From Desmodesmus armatus (taxonomy: Eukaryota > Chlorophyta > Chlorophyceae > Sphaeropleales > Scenedesmaceae), in contig VIIQ02000020.1 of the NCBI GenBank assembly GCA_007449985.2, forward strand, positions 709,631 to 773,630: DNA of 64,000 nt. Reading direction: 5' to 3'. Each line of letters opens with the position of its first letter. Positions within the stretch are counted from its first letter, which is position 1. Below, piece after piece: positions 21,101-33,010 of this stretch. Position numbers and translations under genes: made by a program. The notes below the pieces were generated by a model. That model did no database searches and had not been told where the DNA came from. It was given only the letters and a program-made list of their open reading frames with translations.

Positions 21101-22483
21101 ATGCCAGCCAGACACGGTGTCGTTGTTGCTGCACTGCTGTCTCTGGTGGTCCTCTCAGCTGGGGACCCCACCGCTCGGGACAGACTCTGCGACATGCCCG
21201 GTTATGTTTTCAAGTCCGGTGTCAGGCCTTCTGGCGCTTCTGTCACTTTCTTGAGCGATCAACCCATCAGCAGTACTGCAGCAGCGGCAGTAGCATGCAG
21301 TGCTGATGCGGCCTGCACGATGTTCACCACAGACGGCTGGCTGTTGGGTACGAAGATGTACTTCAAAGATCACGACGCAGTGAAGCAGCAGCATAACTTG
21401 TCTGCCCTGCTGGACCCTACAACCAACCACATGAGCGCCAACATGGACCTCAACTGGTGGACAGAACCCTACTGCGGTGAATGCAACTCGGCAGAAGGCT
21501 GCTGTGGGTCAATCAACCAAGGTGCACAATGCTGTGGAACCTACGTGGCTGCTGTGTCATCCAGGCAGTTGGCCTTGAAGGAGCCTTTCACAGCAGCCCC
21601 AGCAATATTCTCAGATTGTATTGGCTGCTCCAGCGCAAGCAACACAGAAGACTTCTGCTGCTTGGACAGGAGCAGCGTGCAAGCGGTGGATGCTCCCTGC
21701 AGCTCAGAGCCGGGCTCCAACCGTACTGAGGTCGTTGCCTCCAATCTTGGCTATACCACCAACATTTGTGGGGAGTATAGCGCATCAAGCAGCAGCAAGA
21801 AGTTCTGCTCCCCTAAATGCACAGTGAAGGTCTTGGGTGCTGGTCTGAATGAGGACAACAGTGTTAGTAGGCATGCTGGCGATGAGAAAGCCTTGGAGTT
21901 GGATGCACGGTGTGGCACTCGTACCTTGCAAGAGATTCAGGCCTCTGGGCATCCTGAATGTTGTGAACGTTGCTGGCGCTACTGCTGCAACGCAGTTGCG
22001 ACGCACACACAGCATCTATCTACGTTTACACCTAAGCCCAGGTTTGATGAGGATGGGTCTGGCTTTGGGGGACAGAACGACCCTACCTTGGACTTCCCTG
22101 CATCCAGGACCTGTCCCAATGAAGACAGCTCAGCAGTACTGGGCAGTTGCTGCCAGCAGCTGTCATATTTGCAGGACCACATGTCTCTGATGCACAGCAA
22201 ATGCAGCTTGGAATGTGCACAGCGCTGTGGGTTTGCGGTAGAGGATGTCCCGCCTGTGCTGAAGGGCCTGTGGTGCTTCCAAAGCCCTTTGTTGTATGGC
22301 TGGACAGGGCAGTACCCCAAGTGGGTGCTGCAGGCCTTTCTTGTGAAGCAGCCAGGCCTAAGTCAGGATGGGAATGCGCCCGCGGCTTCCAGGCGCCTGG
22401 GTGCCGTTTCACACTCTGGTAGAGCTAGTGTGGGCTCCAATTCGCTTGCCGCAGCACAGGGCGAGCAGTGTGCTTTGTGTTGA
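21101..22483 (+). CDS. Secreted cysteine-rich protein, intronless
   Basis: A single open frame of 460 codons with ATG in a good context (CACCATGCC). Residues 1-22 form a signal peptide with a VVVAALLSLVVLSA core. The mature part is Cys-rich, with many CC pairs and CxxC-like spacings (YCGECNSAEGCCG, CIGCSSAS, ECCERCWRYCC, CSLECAQRCG), one N-glycosylation sequon (NRT), no transmembrane segment, and a last residue of Cys (QCALC). I do not recognise the family. The spacing suggests a disulfide-bonded extracellular, cell-wall or scavenger-type protein. Every other complete gene here has introns, so the absence of any in 1.38 kb stands out; retroposition or horizontal origin is possible but unproven. 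A TGTAA signal lies 4 nt after the stop. Confidence 0.8.
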   Translation: MPARHGVVVAALLSLVVLSAGDPTARDRLCDMPGYVFKSGVRPSGASVTFLSDQPISSTAAAAVACSADAACTMFTTDGWLLGTKMYFKDHDAVKQQHNLSALLDPTTNHMSANMDLNWWTEPYCGECNSAEGCCGSINQGAQCCGTYVAAVSSRQLALKEPFTAAPAIFSDCIGCSSASNTEDFCCLDRSSVQAVDAPCSSEPGSNRTEVVASNLGYTTNICGEYSASSSSKKFCSPKCTVKVLGAGLNEDNSVSRHAGDEKALELDARCGTRTLQEIQASGHPECCERCWRYCCNAVATHTQHLSTFTPKPRFDEDGSGFGGQNDPTLDFPASRTCPNEDSSAVLGSCCQQLSYLQDHMSLMHSKCSLECAQRCGFAVEDVPPVLKGLWCFQSPLLYGWTGQYPKWVLQAFLVKQPGLSQDGNAPAASRRLGAVSHSGRASVGSNSLAAAQGEQCALC

Positions 22484-22486
22484 AGT

Positions 22487-22491
22487 TGTAA
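22487..22491 (+). terminator. TGTAA poly(A) signal after the Cys-rich gene
   Basis: TGTAA starting 4 nt after the TGA at 22481-22483, implying a very short 3' UTR if it is used. Confidence 0.4.
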
Positions 22492-23344
22492 CGAAGTGTT
22501 GGCGCGTTGTGCACACCCCATGGTATCATGGTGTGCATTACCATTCTTGTGCGTGTGTATAGGGTTGATATCACAACATATTTGATGATTAAAGCAGTTG
22601 CTGGCATATCGTCACTGCTTGGCGCTTTGTTCAAAATGGTGGATGTCTCTACTGCCGCCTGCCATGCCTGATGGTGGTCCTTTTGAATTGTGCAGAACAA
22701 TGCCCTCTTGCCACGTCACATCCAAAAAGGCATCATGCATGTCACACACCATTAGACTGCATGGTGGGCCCAAAACAGTGTTGCAGCACATTCCACACTG
22801 ACAACATGCTCCACAAGTGCAGCTGCCCCAAAGGCAGGCAGGAGTTGCATAACCTGGATACAAACAGCCAGGCATGTACAAGACACCAATGACTGACACA
22901 CCGCGTCTGCAGACAGCAATGCCCCGCAAGACAGCACACGGGAACAGGTCCACTGGATAGATAGGCGGCTCATGATCATTTCGTTGATGCTTGTGGCTGC
23001 AACAGCAGGATACGCCATTCCAAAGTGTGAGCTCCCTCAGCCATCACAAAAGTCCCACAGGTATCATGGGTTCAAAACAGACAGACAAGCATACACGATG
23101 CAGCAAGAGCTGCAGGACTGTGCAGGCTGTGGCGTCATCATGCACTCAGACAGGCATGCGTGGAGGACGCCTAGCAGCCCATGCATCTCGCCTGTCCATG
23201 CTGATGCACACGCACACAAACCAAAATCTGGCCAGCAGCCGCACAACCATAGCTGGACATGATCAACAACACCAGCAGGTCAGCAGGCAGCACCCAAGGC
23301 GGCGCCATAAGGGTATCAGCTCACGAGGCAGGTAACAAGTCACG
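22492..23344. other. Intergenic; no gene seen
   Basis: A small inverted repeat, CACCCCATGGTATCATGGTGTGC, lies near 22514-22538. No frame shows a recognisable product; the short frames are A+C or T+G rich noise. Confidence 0.4.
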
Positions 23345-23625
23345 ATATGTGACGGCATGCCCTTGCAACCCGCCCTGTGCCTGCGGCGTCGGCGGGTACA
23401 CCACAAGCGGCAACACACCTGTGGACCTCCTACCCACATAGCGACCTCACGGGGATGCTGTCCATATGCAACGACGTGCTGTTACAGCCCGCTCTGCGCC
23501 TGCAGCATGGGCGGGTGCACCTCACAAGGCACCGACTCTTTACGGTACAGAGTGACTGAAATGAGATGTGACGGCACGCCCTCAGAGCCCGCTCTGCGCC
23601 TGCGGCGTCGGCAGGTGGGCCTCAC
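23345..23625 (-). repeat. Three extra copies of the RGP1 C-terminal coding end
   Basis: The true gene ends with VVYPPTPQAQ-type codons at 23728-23775. Related blocks (GAGCCCGCTCTGCGCCTGCG then GTCGGCGGGTACACC-like) recur near 23370-23410, 23485-23520 and 23582-23615, about 100-145 bp apart, downstream of the stop. They are in the sense orientation of RGP1 but lie beyond its TGA. Confidence 0.75.
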
Positions 23626-23727
23626 AATGCAGGTAAAGAATCGCTGTATATTGCGGTTAGATTGTCTGGTAACCCAGTAACCATGCCTGACTGTTAGGCA
23701 CAGTGACTAGTGTGTGACGACCCGCCC

Positions 23728-26700
23728 TCAGAGCCCGCTTTGCGCCTGCGGTGTCGGTGGGTACACCACAAGCGGCAAACTCCACAGCAGCTGCTCCGTT
23801 GTCAGCTCGCTCGGCCGCTTGGGGTTCGGTTTCCCTAGCAGCAACTCAAACCGCAGCACCCATTTGTGGCACACCATGGGCGTCTTGAAGCTGGGCGGAG
23901 CTGTGAGGGGTATGCTGAAGGCGAAGTGGGCTGTGAGTAGGTGGGCTGTGACCTCCTGCTGCTCCGCGTAGAGCTTGCGCATTGCTGTAATGCCGTTGGA
24001 GGAGCGGGCGGGGGCGTAGGGCGGCAACACCACCTCCTCCGACTCTAGCAGGGCTACAACCTGTGGGCAGTAACATTGCCGCAAGTTCAGTCGTTGAAGT
24101 TTGATATGGTTCCACACAGAACCAACATGATTAGGTCTTTCCTTACGTATCCCGCTCTCGCAGCCTGCATTCCTGCATATGTTTGAAAGGCGCCAGGGCT
24201 GCAGGACCGTTCTCGAGCAGCGACTAAGCAAAGGAAATTACCGCCGGATTCCCCCGGAAAGGCGTCTGCGTCAAACAGCTCGCACACAGCTCAATTGCAA
24301 GACAGGGCTAGAGGCCAGGCGGCCCAGCGGTCTCACCTGCAGGCACACCGGCTGCAGGCTGCTGCTGCCGCCTCCTGCTGCTGCGCCATGTGCTGCTCGG
24401 AAGTCCAGCAGAAGGCCAAAGGTGCCACCCGGCTGCAGCAGGCCGTCCGTTGGAGGCTGCAACACCAGCCGCAGCAGTGGATGCTCGCCAGCACTGCAGA
24501 CAAACAACGCAAAAGCAGCAAGTCAAGCTCAGCCCTGCACCCCTGCCCCTACAAGCCTTCATGACACACTGTGACCCCCCCCCTCCCACACACACACACC
24601 CCACCCCAACCACACACACCCCAGCAGCTGAACCTCAAGACGCAAGAGACGATGCAATCCTTTACCAGCACACATACAGGCTCTGAGCACACTGTTGCTG
24701 ACCTGTTGCAGTATGTTCATGCAATCGCAACTGCACCCAATAGAGAGGGGACATGCCAAGTGGTCAGAGTGGGTGCCAGAGGTGCCACATCCCACCGCCT
24801 CCACCTGGATTACCACACTCTTCACCATCTGAGCAGTTTGTGCCGCCAACGCTTGCTAGACGAAGAGACGACAACACGGCTTTGCCTCAGACCCCCGGCA
24901 GTTGGGTTCGCCTGATTGCGCTGTGTGTGGCCAGCCAGTGGGATAACACCCCCCCGGTAAAAAAAGAACACGCACATGCAGACACCACTGCTGGTCCTGC
25001 CCCCCCCCCCCCCCACCCCACACACACACACACACACGCACACCCCGCCCTTCACCACACGCACCGCAAGTTGAAGGTGCGGACGCTCATGCTCGCCCGC
25101 TGCGCCGGCGTCAAGTGCCGCAGCATGCTGTTGCCCCCGGCAGCGTCATCCCCGTCCCCGTCTTCCCCGCCAGCACCTCCCGCCGCTGCCGCCGCTGCTG
25201 CAGCTGCCTTGCCCTGTGGCTGCTGCTGCTGGTCCTCTAGCTGTAGGGAGTCGAGGGCGCACATCTGGGCCGCCTGCAGGAGCTGCCCTGCTGTACTGCC
25301 GGAGGGGTAGAGCGCGGATGCTGGCTCGTGTGAAAGGAGTGTCCTGGTGCCGTCTGAATTCAGCACCACCTCCTGTAGCGGCAGCATTACCAACAGCATA
25401 GATGTTTTCAATGCCTAGTGATAGCTGTGTCAGCACCACACCCAACATGCACAGCTTCAGTTCGCACACCTGATGCCATACTCAAGATACCAGCTGCACT
25501 GCTGAGCAACACCACCCCACCCCCTGTCAAGTAAGCCCTTACGGAGAAACCCCTTTGCTGTTCACAGTGCCTACCGGCTGTGACATGACTATCCAGACAA
25601 GCCTGCAAACAGGTACCATACAGCGCCCCTTGAAACCTGACAGTAATCCCTGAATACATGCCCCAGAACCCTGCAGGCTCCCTGCTGCTCACCTCCCAGC
25701 GCAGCCTGAGCACCTGCGCCCCCAGCTTGTAGTCTATTTGCTCAACATCTTGCAGCCCCTCCATCAAACCCTTGTGAAATCTCCTTTGCTGTTCACAGTG
25801 TCTGCCGGCTATGAATATCCAGACTAGCCCGCCGACAGGTACCTAATGCCTGGATGCCCCAGAACCCTGCAGGACAACCCTGCTGCTTACCTCCCAACGC
25901 AGCCTGAGCACCTGCGCCCCCAGCTTGTAGTCTATCTGCTCAACATCTTGCAGCCCCTCCATCAAACTCGACACCGCAGCACCACCACCGCCACCCTGTG
26001 CTGCCGCGCCGCCTGCCGCAGCAGCATTCCCTGCACCTCCCGCTGCAGTGCCGCTGCTGCTGCCCGCGCCTGCTGCTGCTGCTGCGGTTGGGCTGGGGCC
26101 AAGGGGGCCGAGTCCAACCGGCATGCTGGTTCGCCGTTCTAGGCTGCTGCGGTCAGGCTGTGGCCATACCACAAAGCTGGCGTGGGTCTGACAGGAGAAA
26201 CCTGCTGCTGCGGCTGCCTGTTGCTGCTGCTGCTTTGGCGGCAGCTTGCTGGGGGAGGGAAACGAGCCTGCTACAGAACAGACAGAAAACAAGCAGAGCT
26301 AGTGGTTGTTGAAATGAGCGAAGGGCTGCTGGGTTGCTGCAGAGTGCCAGGAGCAATGGTGTGTTTGCGGGCGTGACGGCGCTGCAGGCTTCACACGCAT
26401 TGGGCTGTGTGAACAGGAAAGCCTACAGCAGCAGGTATGAAGGGACTGCTCAACACAAAGCCAGTCATCCCTGCACAGACAGCAGGCATGTTGTGAGCTG
26501 CCTTTTTGGCCAGCCACAACCATCGCTGCCAGGAACTGTGAGTGCGCCGAGGGAGTACGAATGTGGCACATACGAGGGACTGTGGCACATACGAGGGAGA
26601 ATGACTGCTGCACACCTGCTGCTGCTGCTGCTGGCACCAGCCTGCCCCGCACCACCACTTGGTACAGGAAGCGCACGGCACTGCCACGGTATGAGGGCGG

Positions 26701-28135
26701 CAGCCTATTGGGCAGCCGGCACCTGAGGGCATCAGCAGCAGCAGAAGCAGCAGCAGCCGCAGGAGCGGCATCAACAGCTGCACACGCTCATGGCACACAC
26801 GGCGCTGCACATGTGGCAAAATGAGGGCCCCTGTTTGGACCTGTGCATGCATGTGGCGTGTGCACATCTGCAGGCCTTGGGGTGCTGGTGACCCACAGCT
26901 GTGGCACTGCTGCGAAGTTGCTGCATGCCACAAGGGAGGCTACTGCCGAGTGCCATGACTCAAGTTGTTGCACGCCAACTGACAGCTATGTTGCACAAGC
27001 CCTAGTCCTTGTGATGGTGCAAGTGCCACCAGACTGGAGCCCAATTAGGGTGACACCTGCACCATCACATGGACTAGGGCCTGTGCCCAATAATGCCTCC
27101 AAACCTTTCCAGCAGGTTGGCTCACAGAGACCCGGTTCACCAGCAGCTGCTGCAGTCCAATTGCTGCACATGCGGAGACGCCCCTGCTGCCTTTTGAAAG
27201 GTTCCTGGCCCACCTGATAATGAACTCCCTACTGCTACTGAGGCTCTGGTTTTGCGCCCCTTCCAGCAGCGGGACCTGCCCTGTTGAGAAGATGCTGCGC
27301 ACCATGCGCTGCACAGCACAGCACAGCATGACACAGCATGACAACAAGGTCCTTGAGGCGCGACAGGGGGGAGCAGCCCGTCTTGCCAAGCTTACAGCCC
27401 GAATGTTGGCAGGTTCATCAACAGCTATGTCGCGTGGCTGTGTTGACAGCTCAGATATGACAAGCTTGGTCAAGTTGGTCAGACGAGCCGCATGGCCACT
27501 ACTGATGCGACCAAGCCTTGAGTTGTGCAGCACTGTGCCTCCAGGTTTCTGGATCTGGCATATGGTGTGAGACACCCTCAAAGCGCATGAGCCTGGCTGC
27601 TGGTGCTGGCTAATCAGTCCATGATGTGTGGCGGCAGCTGCTTCAACACACACCTTGTTGTCTTTCTGTGCAGTGACCTCTGGGTGGTACAGCCGGCCCA
27701 CCCAGCTTGGGTCGACACGCTCACTCCCTGAGCACTCGAAGAATAGCTCCAGCACTGCATCAGGGCCTGTTGCTGCTGCTGCTGTTGCCGAGCCGATGCT
27801 GTCAGGAGCCTTTCTGACCTGAACACCGGCAGGAACGGAGGCCAATCTAAGCATCGTGCCACTTGCAGAAAAATCACCAGCCAGCCAGCCTGTGTGTATG
27901 CATATTCACTGTGATGATGTGGCGTGGCTGGTCTGCATGCTTCAGCACTGCAACCACCACAAGGGCCGCAGCAGCAAAGCCCTTGCCATGCAGCTTTGCT
28001 GAGTGTCACACAGAACCGTTCCCTGCAACTGTCAGGAACAGGACTGCCTTGTGCTGTGCAACCCACCTTCACTAGGCACTTCACCAGCTCCCCTGGGAAG
28101 TAGCAGGACTTTTCTAGAGTGATGCTGAGCTCCAT
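23728..28135 (-). CDS. RGP1: RGP1 homologue, Rab6-GEF complex subunit
   Basis: Exons: 28135-28067, about 27850-27654, 27308-27214, 26722-26616, 26270-25891, 25372-25065, 24493-24337 and 24060-23728. All joins keep phase except exon 1 to 2, whose acceptor I could not place. The N-terminus MELSITLEKSCYFPGELVKC is the arrestin-like first strand pair. CRLPNRLPPSYRGSAVRFLY is the family's LPPSFxGxxVxYxY segment. The C-terminus has CLQVVALLESEEVV, then AFSIPLTAPPSFKTPMVCHK and WSLPLVVYPP, in the same order as in animal and fungal Rgp1. Rgp1 pairs with Ric1 to activate Ypt6/Rab6 in endosome-to-Golgi transport, at the Golgi membrane. Algal insertions rich in Ala, Gly and Gln lie in exons 5 and 6. The promoter region is shared with the divergent cyclin gene. 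Confidence 0.85.
25693..25767 (-). repeat. Copy of the RGP1 exon 5 end and donor
   Basis: Encodes MEGLQDVEQIDYKLGAQVLR followed by LRWE and a GTGAGC donor, identical in protein to the true exon end at 25891 (donor GTAAGC). It lies 198 bp downstream in the following intron, so two donors compete and both would keep frame. Confidence 0.85.
26998..27089. repeat. Inverted repeat in an RGP1 intron
   Basis: CCCTAGTCCTTGTGATGGTG at 27000-27019 pairs with CACCATCACATGGACTAGGG at 27060-27079, and the flanks extend the stem. The loop is short. It lies between exons 3 and 4, so it would be an intronic stem-loop. Confidence 0.65.
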
Positions 28136-29054
28136 GGACTGCCGGGGTGGGGTTCTACAGCAACCAGGCGACTACTCATCTGTGATCAACATGGCAAATG
28201 CACTGGCTGATCATGGCATAGCCACTCCAGCAGGCACCATCATGCTGATAAGTTCATGTCGAATGTGATCTGGACTTTAGAGGACAGGAACAGCAGGAGA
28301 TGGGGACTGCACAGCGGTACAGGCCTGGCTGGTCAAAGCACAGAACAGCAGTGATGCACACAGAGAGGCTGCAGTGTGCCAACAGACAGCATATGCTATG
28401 TGCAGGTGGGCCTGTACATTATCTGTGTGGATGGCCACTGGCACCATCATGACTTTGGGACCCATCACAAAGCCCTGCTGTTGGTTGGAAGGGGTATCAA
28501 CTCCATGCACAGCCACCAGAGCAGTCATTCCGCTTTCCAGAAACAGTCATTGAACATTCAACGGAGTTGTCCTTCGTGCCATTGCGAAAGAGGAAGGCTG
28601 TGTGTCAGCTTGCTTCTTTCTCCTGCTGTCCCCTTTGCGTTACACGGAAGCAACGTCCTCTTTCGCGGGAGGTCTCAGCGGGCACAGGCGCTGCCGAGGC
28701 TGGTGGCTGGCCAAGGTCTGCTAGCTAGGCTTGCATCCCAGCTCCTCCCAAGGGGCTGCTGTGCGCCGGCTGCCGCCTGCGTCCCGCCAGACCTTCAGGT
28801 AGGTTATGCATGTCGCCTGGGGTGAGCGATGATGCAGGCAGTCAGGTCTAGCGCCCGCCTGTGGATGCCTCTCGAGGAGCAGCATGAGCCACCCATGCCT
28901 TCAAGGGTGCAGGGCTCCGGCCTTACTGCTGAGGGTGCAAACACGCTGCATCAAGCAATATATGGCACATGCTGCCTTGCATGAGCCCGTCCGTGGTGGG
29001 CCTCATGCCCTGGGCTGCCTTGCTGCTGTTTGCTGTGTCTGCTGCAGACCGCAA
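28136..29054. promoter_or_regulatory. Divergent promoter region (RGP1 / cyclin)
   Basis: About 0.9 kb between two divergent start codons. It probably includes one or more 5' UTR exons of the cyclin gene: a CTGCAG acceptor lies directly before 29047 (the coding exon begins 8 nt upstream of its ATG), and an open frame at 28600-28800 is of unclear meaning. Confidence 0.4.
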
Positions 29055-32000
29055 ATGAACACGCCCTTCCAGTACCCAAACCTGACTTTGCAGCAGCTGA
29101 AGGGACTGAGCAAGTCGCGTGGAAAGCGTTGGAACTCCGAGCGGGCATACCGCGACGATTGCATAGACGTCATACATAAGACATGCGATGCGCTCAACAT
29201 GTGAGTGTGGGCAAGCCCTGCATGGTTGAGGCTGGTGGCGCCCACATTTCCTCCAATCACATCAACAGCCACTGTACAGAGATGTTGGTGTTGCCTTGTG
29301 CAGCCAGCACACGTGGGCACCAACATCACTTGAACAACACATGCTGAGAGGGGTGCGCCTGCTGGTGCAAGGCCGCATGCGCACCTGGGCAGCAGGGTGT
29401 TGGTGTGCTGTGCTGTCAGAAACTAGACCCAAGGAAAAAGTCCAAGGCAACAGCTCATACGGCGGGCAGTTGTTCGTCCCCCTCCTCCACCCTGTCTGCT
29501 GCTGACGAGCTGCTGGCTTGCTCGTCCTGCTGCTTTGTTGTTCCACAGCAAGCGCTACACCAGGGACCGTGCGGTGATCCTGATGCACCGCTACTTCACC
29601 TCTGTCGACTCCTCAACATGCTCAGGGCTGGACAAATGGGTGAGCACCAGCGGTTTGCGGGACTGACCATGCTGGCTAGCCCCTGTTAGCAGGGTATGGT
29701 GTGCACTTACAGGGATCGTGCGCTCTGGGTTTGTCTTGTTCACACAGTCATCCTGCTACCAGTCCTGGGCTGGTGACCCACCAGCAGCTGCTGCGTAAAG
29801 CACAGCAACATGGCAACGCCTGTCAACTGTTGCAGCTGTGCCCGCCAGTCACGCCCCTCCCCCACGGTGCCTGTATGCAGCACACTTTAGCCCACTACCG
29901 CCACCTGCTGGCTTTGCTGATGTTGACGGTCTGCCACGTCACAGGCGCATGCTGTTGCGTGCTTCTGCATCTGCAACAAGACGGACAGCGGTTACGACAG
30001 GTTGGAAAACATCGTGCACTCTTCCATTGTGGAGCTGCGCAAGCTGCAGCGCCGGGCTATGGAGCCTGAGTATTTCAGCCCTGACGGGGTAAGTTCCTCT
30101 GGCATAGTCAGACGACTGGCTTTGTGGGGAGGGGCAGGTGGCTGCTGGTGAAAGCTCCTGCACTCCACTGCCTGCTGCTTGAGCCTGTTGAAAACACGTC
30201 CCTTCTTGGTGTGTGGGGCACCCGTGGGAGGTGACCCTGGGAGGCACGGGGGAGTGAGCCAAATCATCGCAACACACCAGGAAGGGGGGGCTCCTGTGGG
30301 CTGTAGGGCAGTGTCATGGGGCCCGGGTGGTCGTGGGGAGTGCTCTGTGCATAGCCTGTCCTTGCCTTGCCTGTTAGCTAGCAGCAGCACTGCGGCGACT
30401 CGCTCTGCTGCTGTGTGTCCACCACCTGGTGTTCCACAGACCGCTGGCAACCCTGCCTACCTGGCCTCACTGGCTGACAAGGTCCGGCAGGCGGAGCAGG
30501 AGGTGCTGCTCGCCACCAACTTTGCCATGCCCGCAAGGTACTGCCGGCTTGGGAGGTAGTGACTTTTATGCAGCGCAGTCCCCTGTCGTAGTTGCTGTGT
30601 GTACTGCCAGTGCAGAGTGCCTGTGCTACCAGCAGAAGTCACTGTCTGTCTCGTGAGACTTGAGCTTGCGGCCTTGCTGGGGTGGGGGCTGTTTTCATCC
30701 GGCTGAGCTGTGCCGATGCCATTGCAAAGCACGTCTGCAGCTAGGTCCCCCATTGGGGGTGCAGAGCCAGCCAAGCTAGGCATGATGGGTTGTGCTATGC
30801 AGTGTCCTGGTTGCCTGAAACCTTGAAAGCTGGCATGCGACACTGGCACTGCTGGCGTGCGTCACTGTGTCACAAACACGCAAGCTGCACGCTACCAGCT
30901 GCGCATTGCTTGGTGGCGTGCCGCTGCCAGGCAGGGGGGTGAAATATATCTGATTCTGCCTGTGTGGCTGACGCCTGGCTGCTGTGTGTTGCGTGTGCAC
31001 CTGCAACCAACCATGTGTTGATCCTGCAGCACGCCCAGCTACCTGTGCTCCACGTTCATGGAGGACCTGGGGCTGACAGTCAAGGCTGTGCTGGAGTTCC
31101 CTGACCTGGCACACAAGATCAATGCTGTGCGGGTTGAGGCAATGCACACCGCAGAGTTGAGGTAGGCCACCAAGCTGAGCTGCTTGCCAGTGCTCTGGCA
31201 GTGGCAGCAGTGTGAAGCAGCGCTTGTTTTTGGAAGGGTTGGGCAGAGGGCTTTGTTGGGTGGAACCTCTTATGCACTGAGTTCAGCGTGCAGTGACGCA
31301 CAGCAACCTTGTGGCAGGTGGGCGGCGACATTGCTTTGCACTCAGCTTGCTGTTGGTATGTGACAACCCTCCTTTGGCAGCAGCACGTGTAGTGTGTGCA
31401 GAGTCGTGCTCTGACAGCAGCAGGTGTGATCTGGTGGCATGTGCGCTCCTCACCCGTGTTTCGTGCTTGTTTTCTGCCCGTCTGCTCCCTGTGCCTGCAG
31501 CGTTGGCAAGGGCCAGGTGGCAGTGATGCTGCACCCTGCAGACCACATCGCGCTGGCGTGCATCTTCATCGCGTGCAGGGCCAACAAGCTGCAGTGGTAC
31601 CTGGGGCCCAAACAGGACAAGGACAAGAAGAACGAGAGGAAGCAGCCTGACAAGAAGGGCCGCCAGGAAATCCCTGTGATCACGGTGGAGAGGCTGGCAG
31701 GTGAGTGGGGTGCGTGCAATGTACGGGTGGATGGAGGGTTGGGTGACTGACCTCCCGGGGGGGGGGGGGGTGCAGGCATGTGGCGCAATGTGCTCATGGG
31801 GGGGGGGGCCTTGGTCATCTGCCGACAGAACGTAAATTTTTCTACGGCAGGATTGCTGGTCGATGTCGTCTGGCAGGATCATATACGTGCAATGTGCTGA
31901 CCCTCTTGCTGCCTGGCCGCGCTGTCCTGCCGTCCCTGCAGAGATTGCGCGTGACCTGCCCATCATCCCAAAGTCAGGAGCTGCCGCCAAGTCTGACCCG

Positions 32001-33010
32001 CAGCAGAACAACGGGCACGGTTGTTTTCGCAGCCGTGGGGGACGCTGGCAGGGCCAGACACCCAGCAGGTCTGCCCTCGTGAAGTACGAGGGAGGCATCC
32101 GCCTGAGCAGCACGGCGACAGGTGGGCGGGGCTGGCCCTGGAGGCTTGCGAGGGGTTTGATCGAGACTTATGACGCCCACCCACAATGTGTTCCGTAGAC
32201 CACAGGCCATCTGCCCTTGCTGCTCGTTGTTTGTGCAGCGTGTTTGCTCAGCCCACCCTTCGGCTGCCCTCAATGTGCAGCAAGCTATTATCAGCTTATC
32301 CCTAACACCAATTCACCATGCCTTTTTGTATAATGGCTGCAGGCAGCAGCAACGGCGAGGCCGCGACTGGCCTGCGCCTTGGCGAGCCCTCACCCAGCCC
32401 TGACAGCATCAATGGCCCCCCCTCCTCGGCACCAGGCAGCAGCGGCGGCAGCAGCGCCACGCGGCGGCGCGTCACCTTTGACGGCCTGCCGCCCAGCGTG
32501 ATGCTGCTGCAAGGGAAGTTCAAGAAGCAGCGTGACGTCGAGCAGCAGCACAAGCGGGAGCGCTCGCCGGAGCCCCACGCCTCGCTGGACTCTGACCAGG
32601 AGGATGCGGCAAAGGGCGGCAAGCAGCAGCAGCAGGGGAGTGCGCTGGGCCTCAAGCGCGCGAGGCCCGAGGGTCAGGCAGCAGCAGCTGCAGACGGGCA
32701 GCCTGCTGAGGACGAGGATGACTCATCAGCTGAGAGCAAGGCTCGTGGCGGTGATGGCGATGAGAAGGACAGCGCTGGCACCAAGAGGGCCAAGGTTGTC
32801 CTCGGGTCGCAGCAGCAGCAGCCGGCAGCAGCGGGTGCGCGGGGTCAGCAGGAGCAGGGGTGTGTGCTGATCGCCAGCACGGGCCTGAAGCGTGGCGGGC
32901 GTGAGCAGGAGGCTGATGCAGAGGGCGACAATGACTCTGCTGACACCAATGCGCCCGAGGCAGGGGAGGGTTGCGCGCACACAAAGCGGGCTAAGCTGGC
33001 CGTGTGCTGA
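29055..33010 (+). CDS. Transcription-type cyclin (cyclin K/T/L-like)
   Basis: Eight exons: 29055-29200, 29549-29639, 29945-30088, 30440-30537, 31030-31161, 31501-31700, 31942-32121 and 32343-33010. All joins keep phase, giving 552 aa. The N-terminal cyclin box starts with ERAYRDDCIDVIHKTCDAL and continues IKRYTRDRAVILMHRYF, the pattern of K/T/L cyclins that bind CDK9, CDK12 or CDK11. AHAVACFCICNKTDS occupies the place of the usual CLFLAGKVEE helix, but the acidic KVEE motif is missing. A second, divergent cyclin fold follows (EQEVLLATNFAM, HPADHIALACIFIACRANKL). The C-terminal about 220 residues are disordered, acidic and Gln-rich, with repeated KRAK/KRAR motifs resembling nuclear localisation signals. 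The expected role is promotion of RNA polymerase II elongation or splicing-linked transcription in the nucleus. The upstream methionine is uncertain. Confidence 0.8.
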
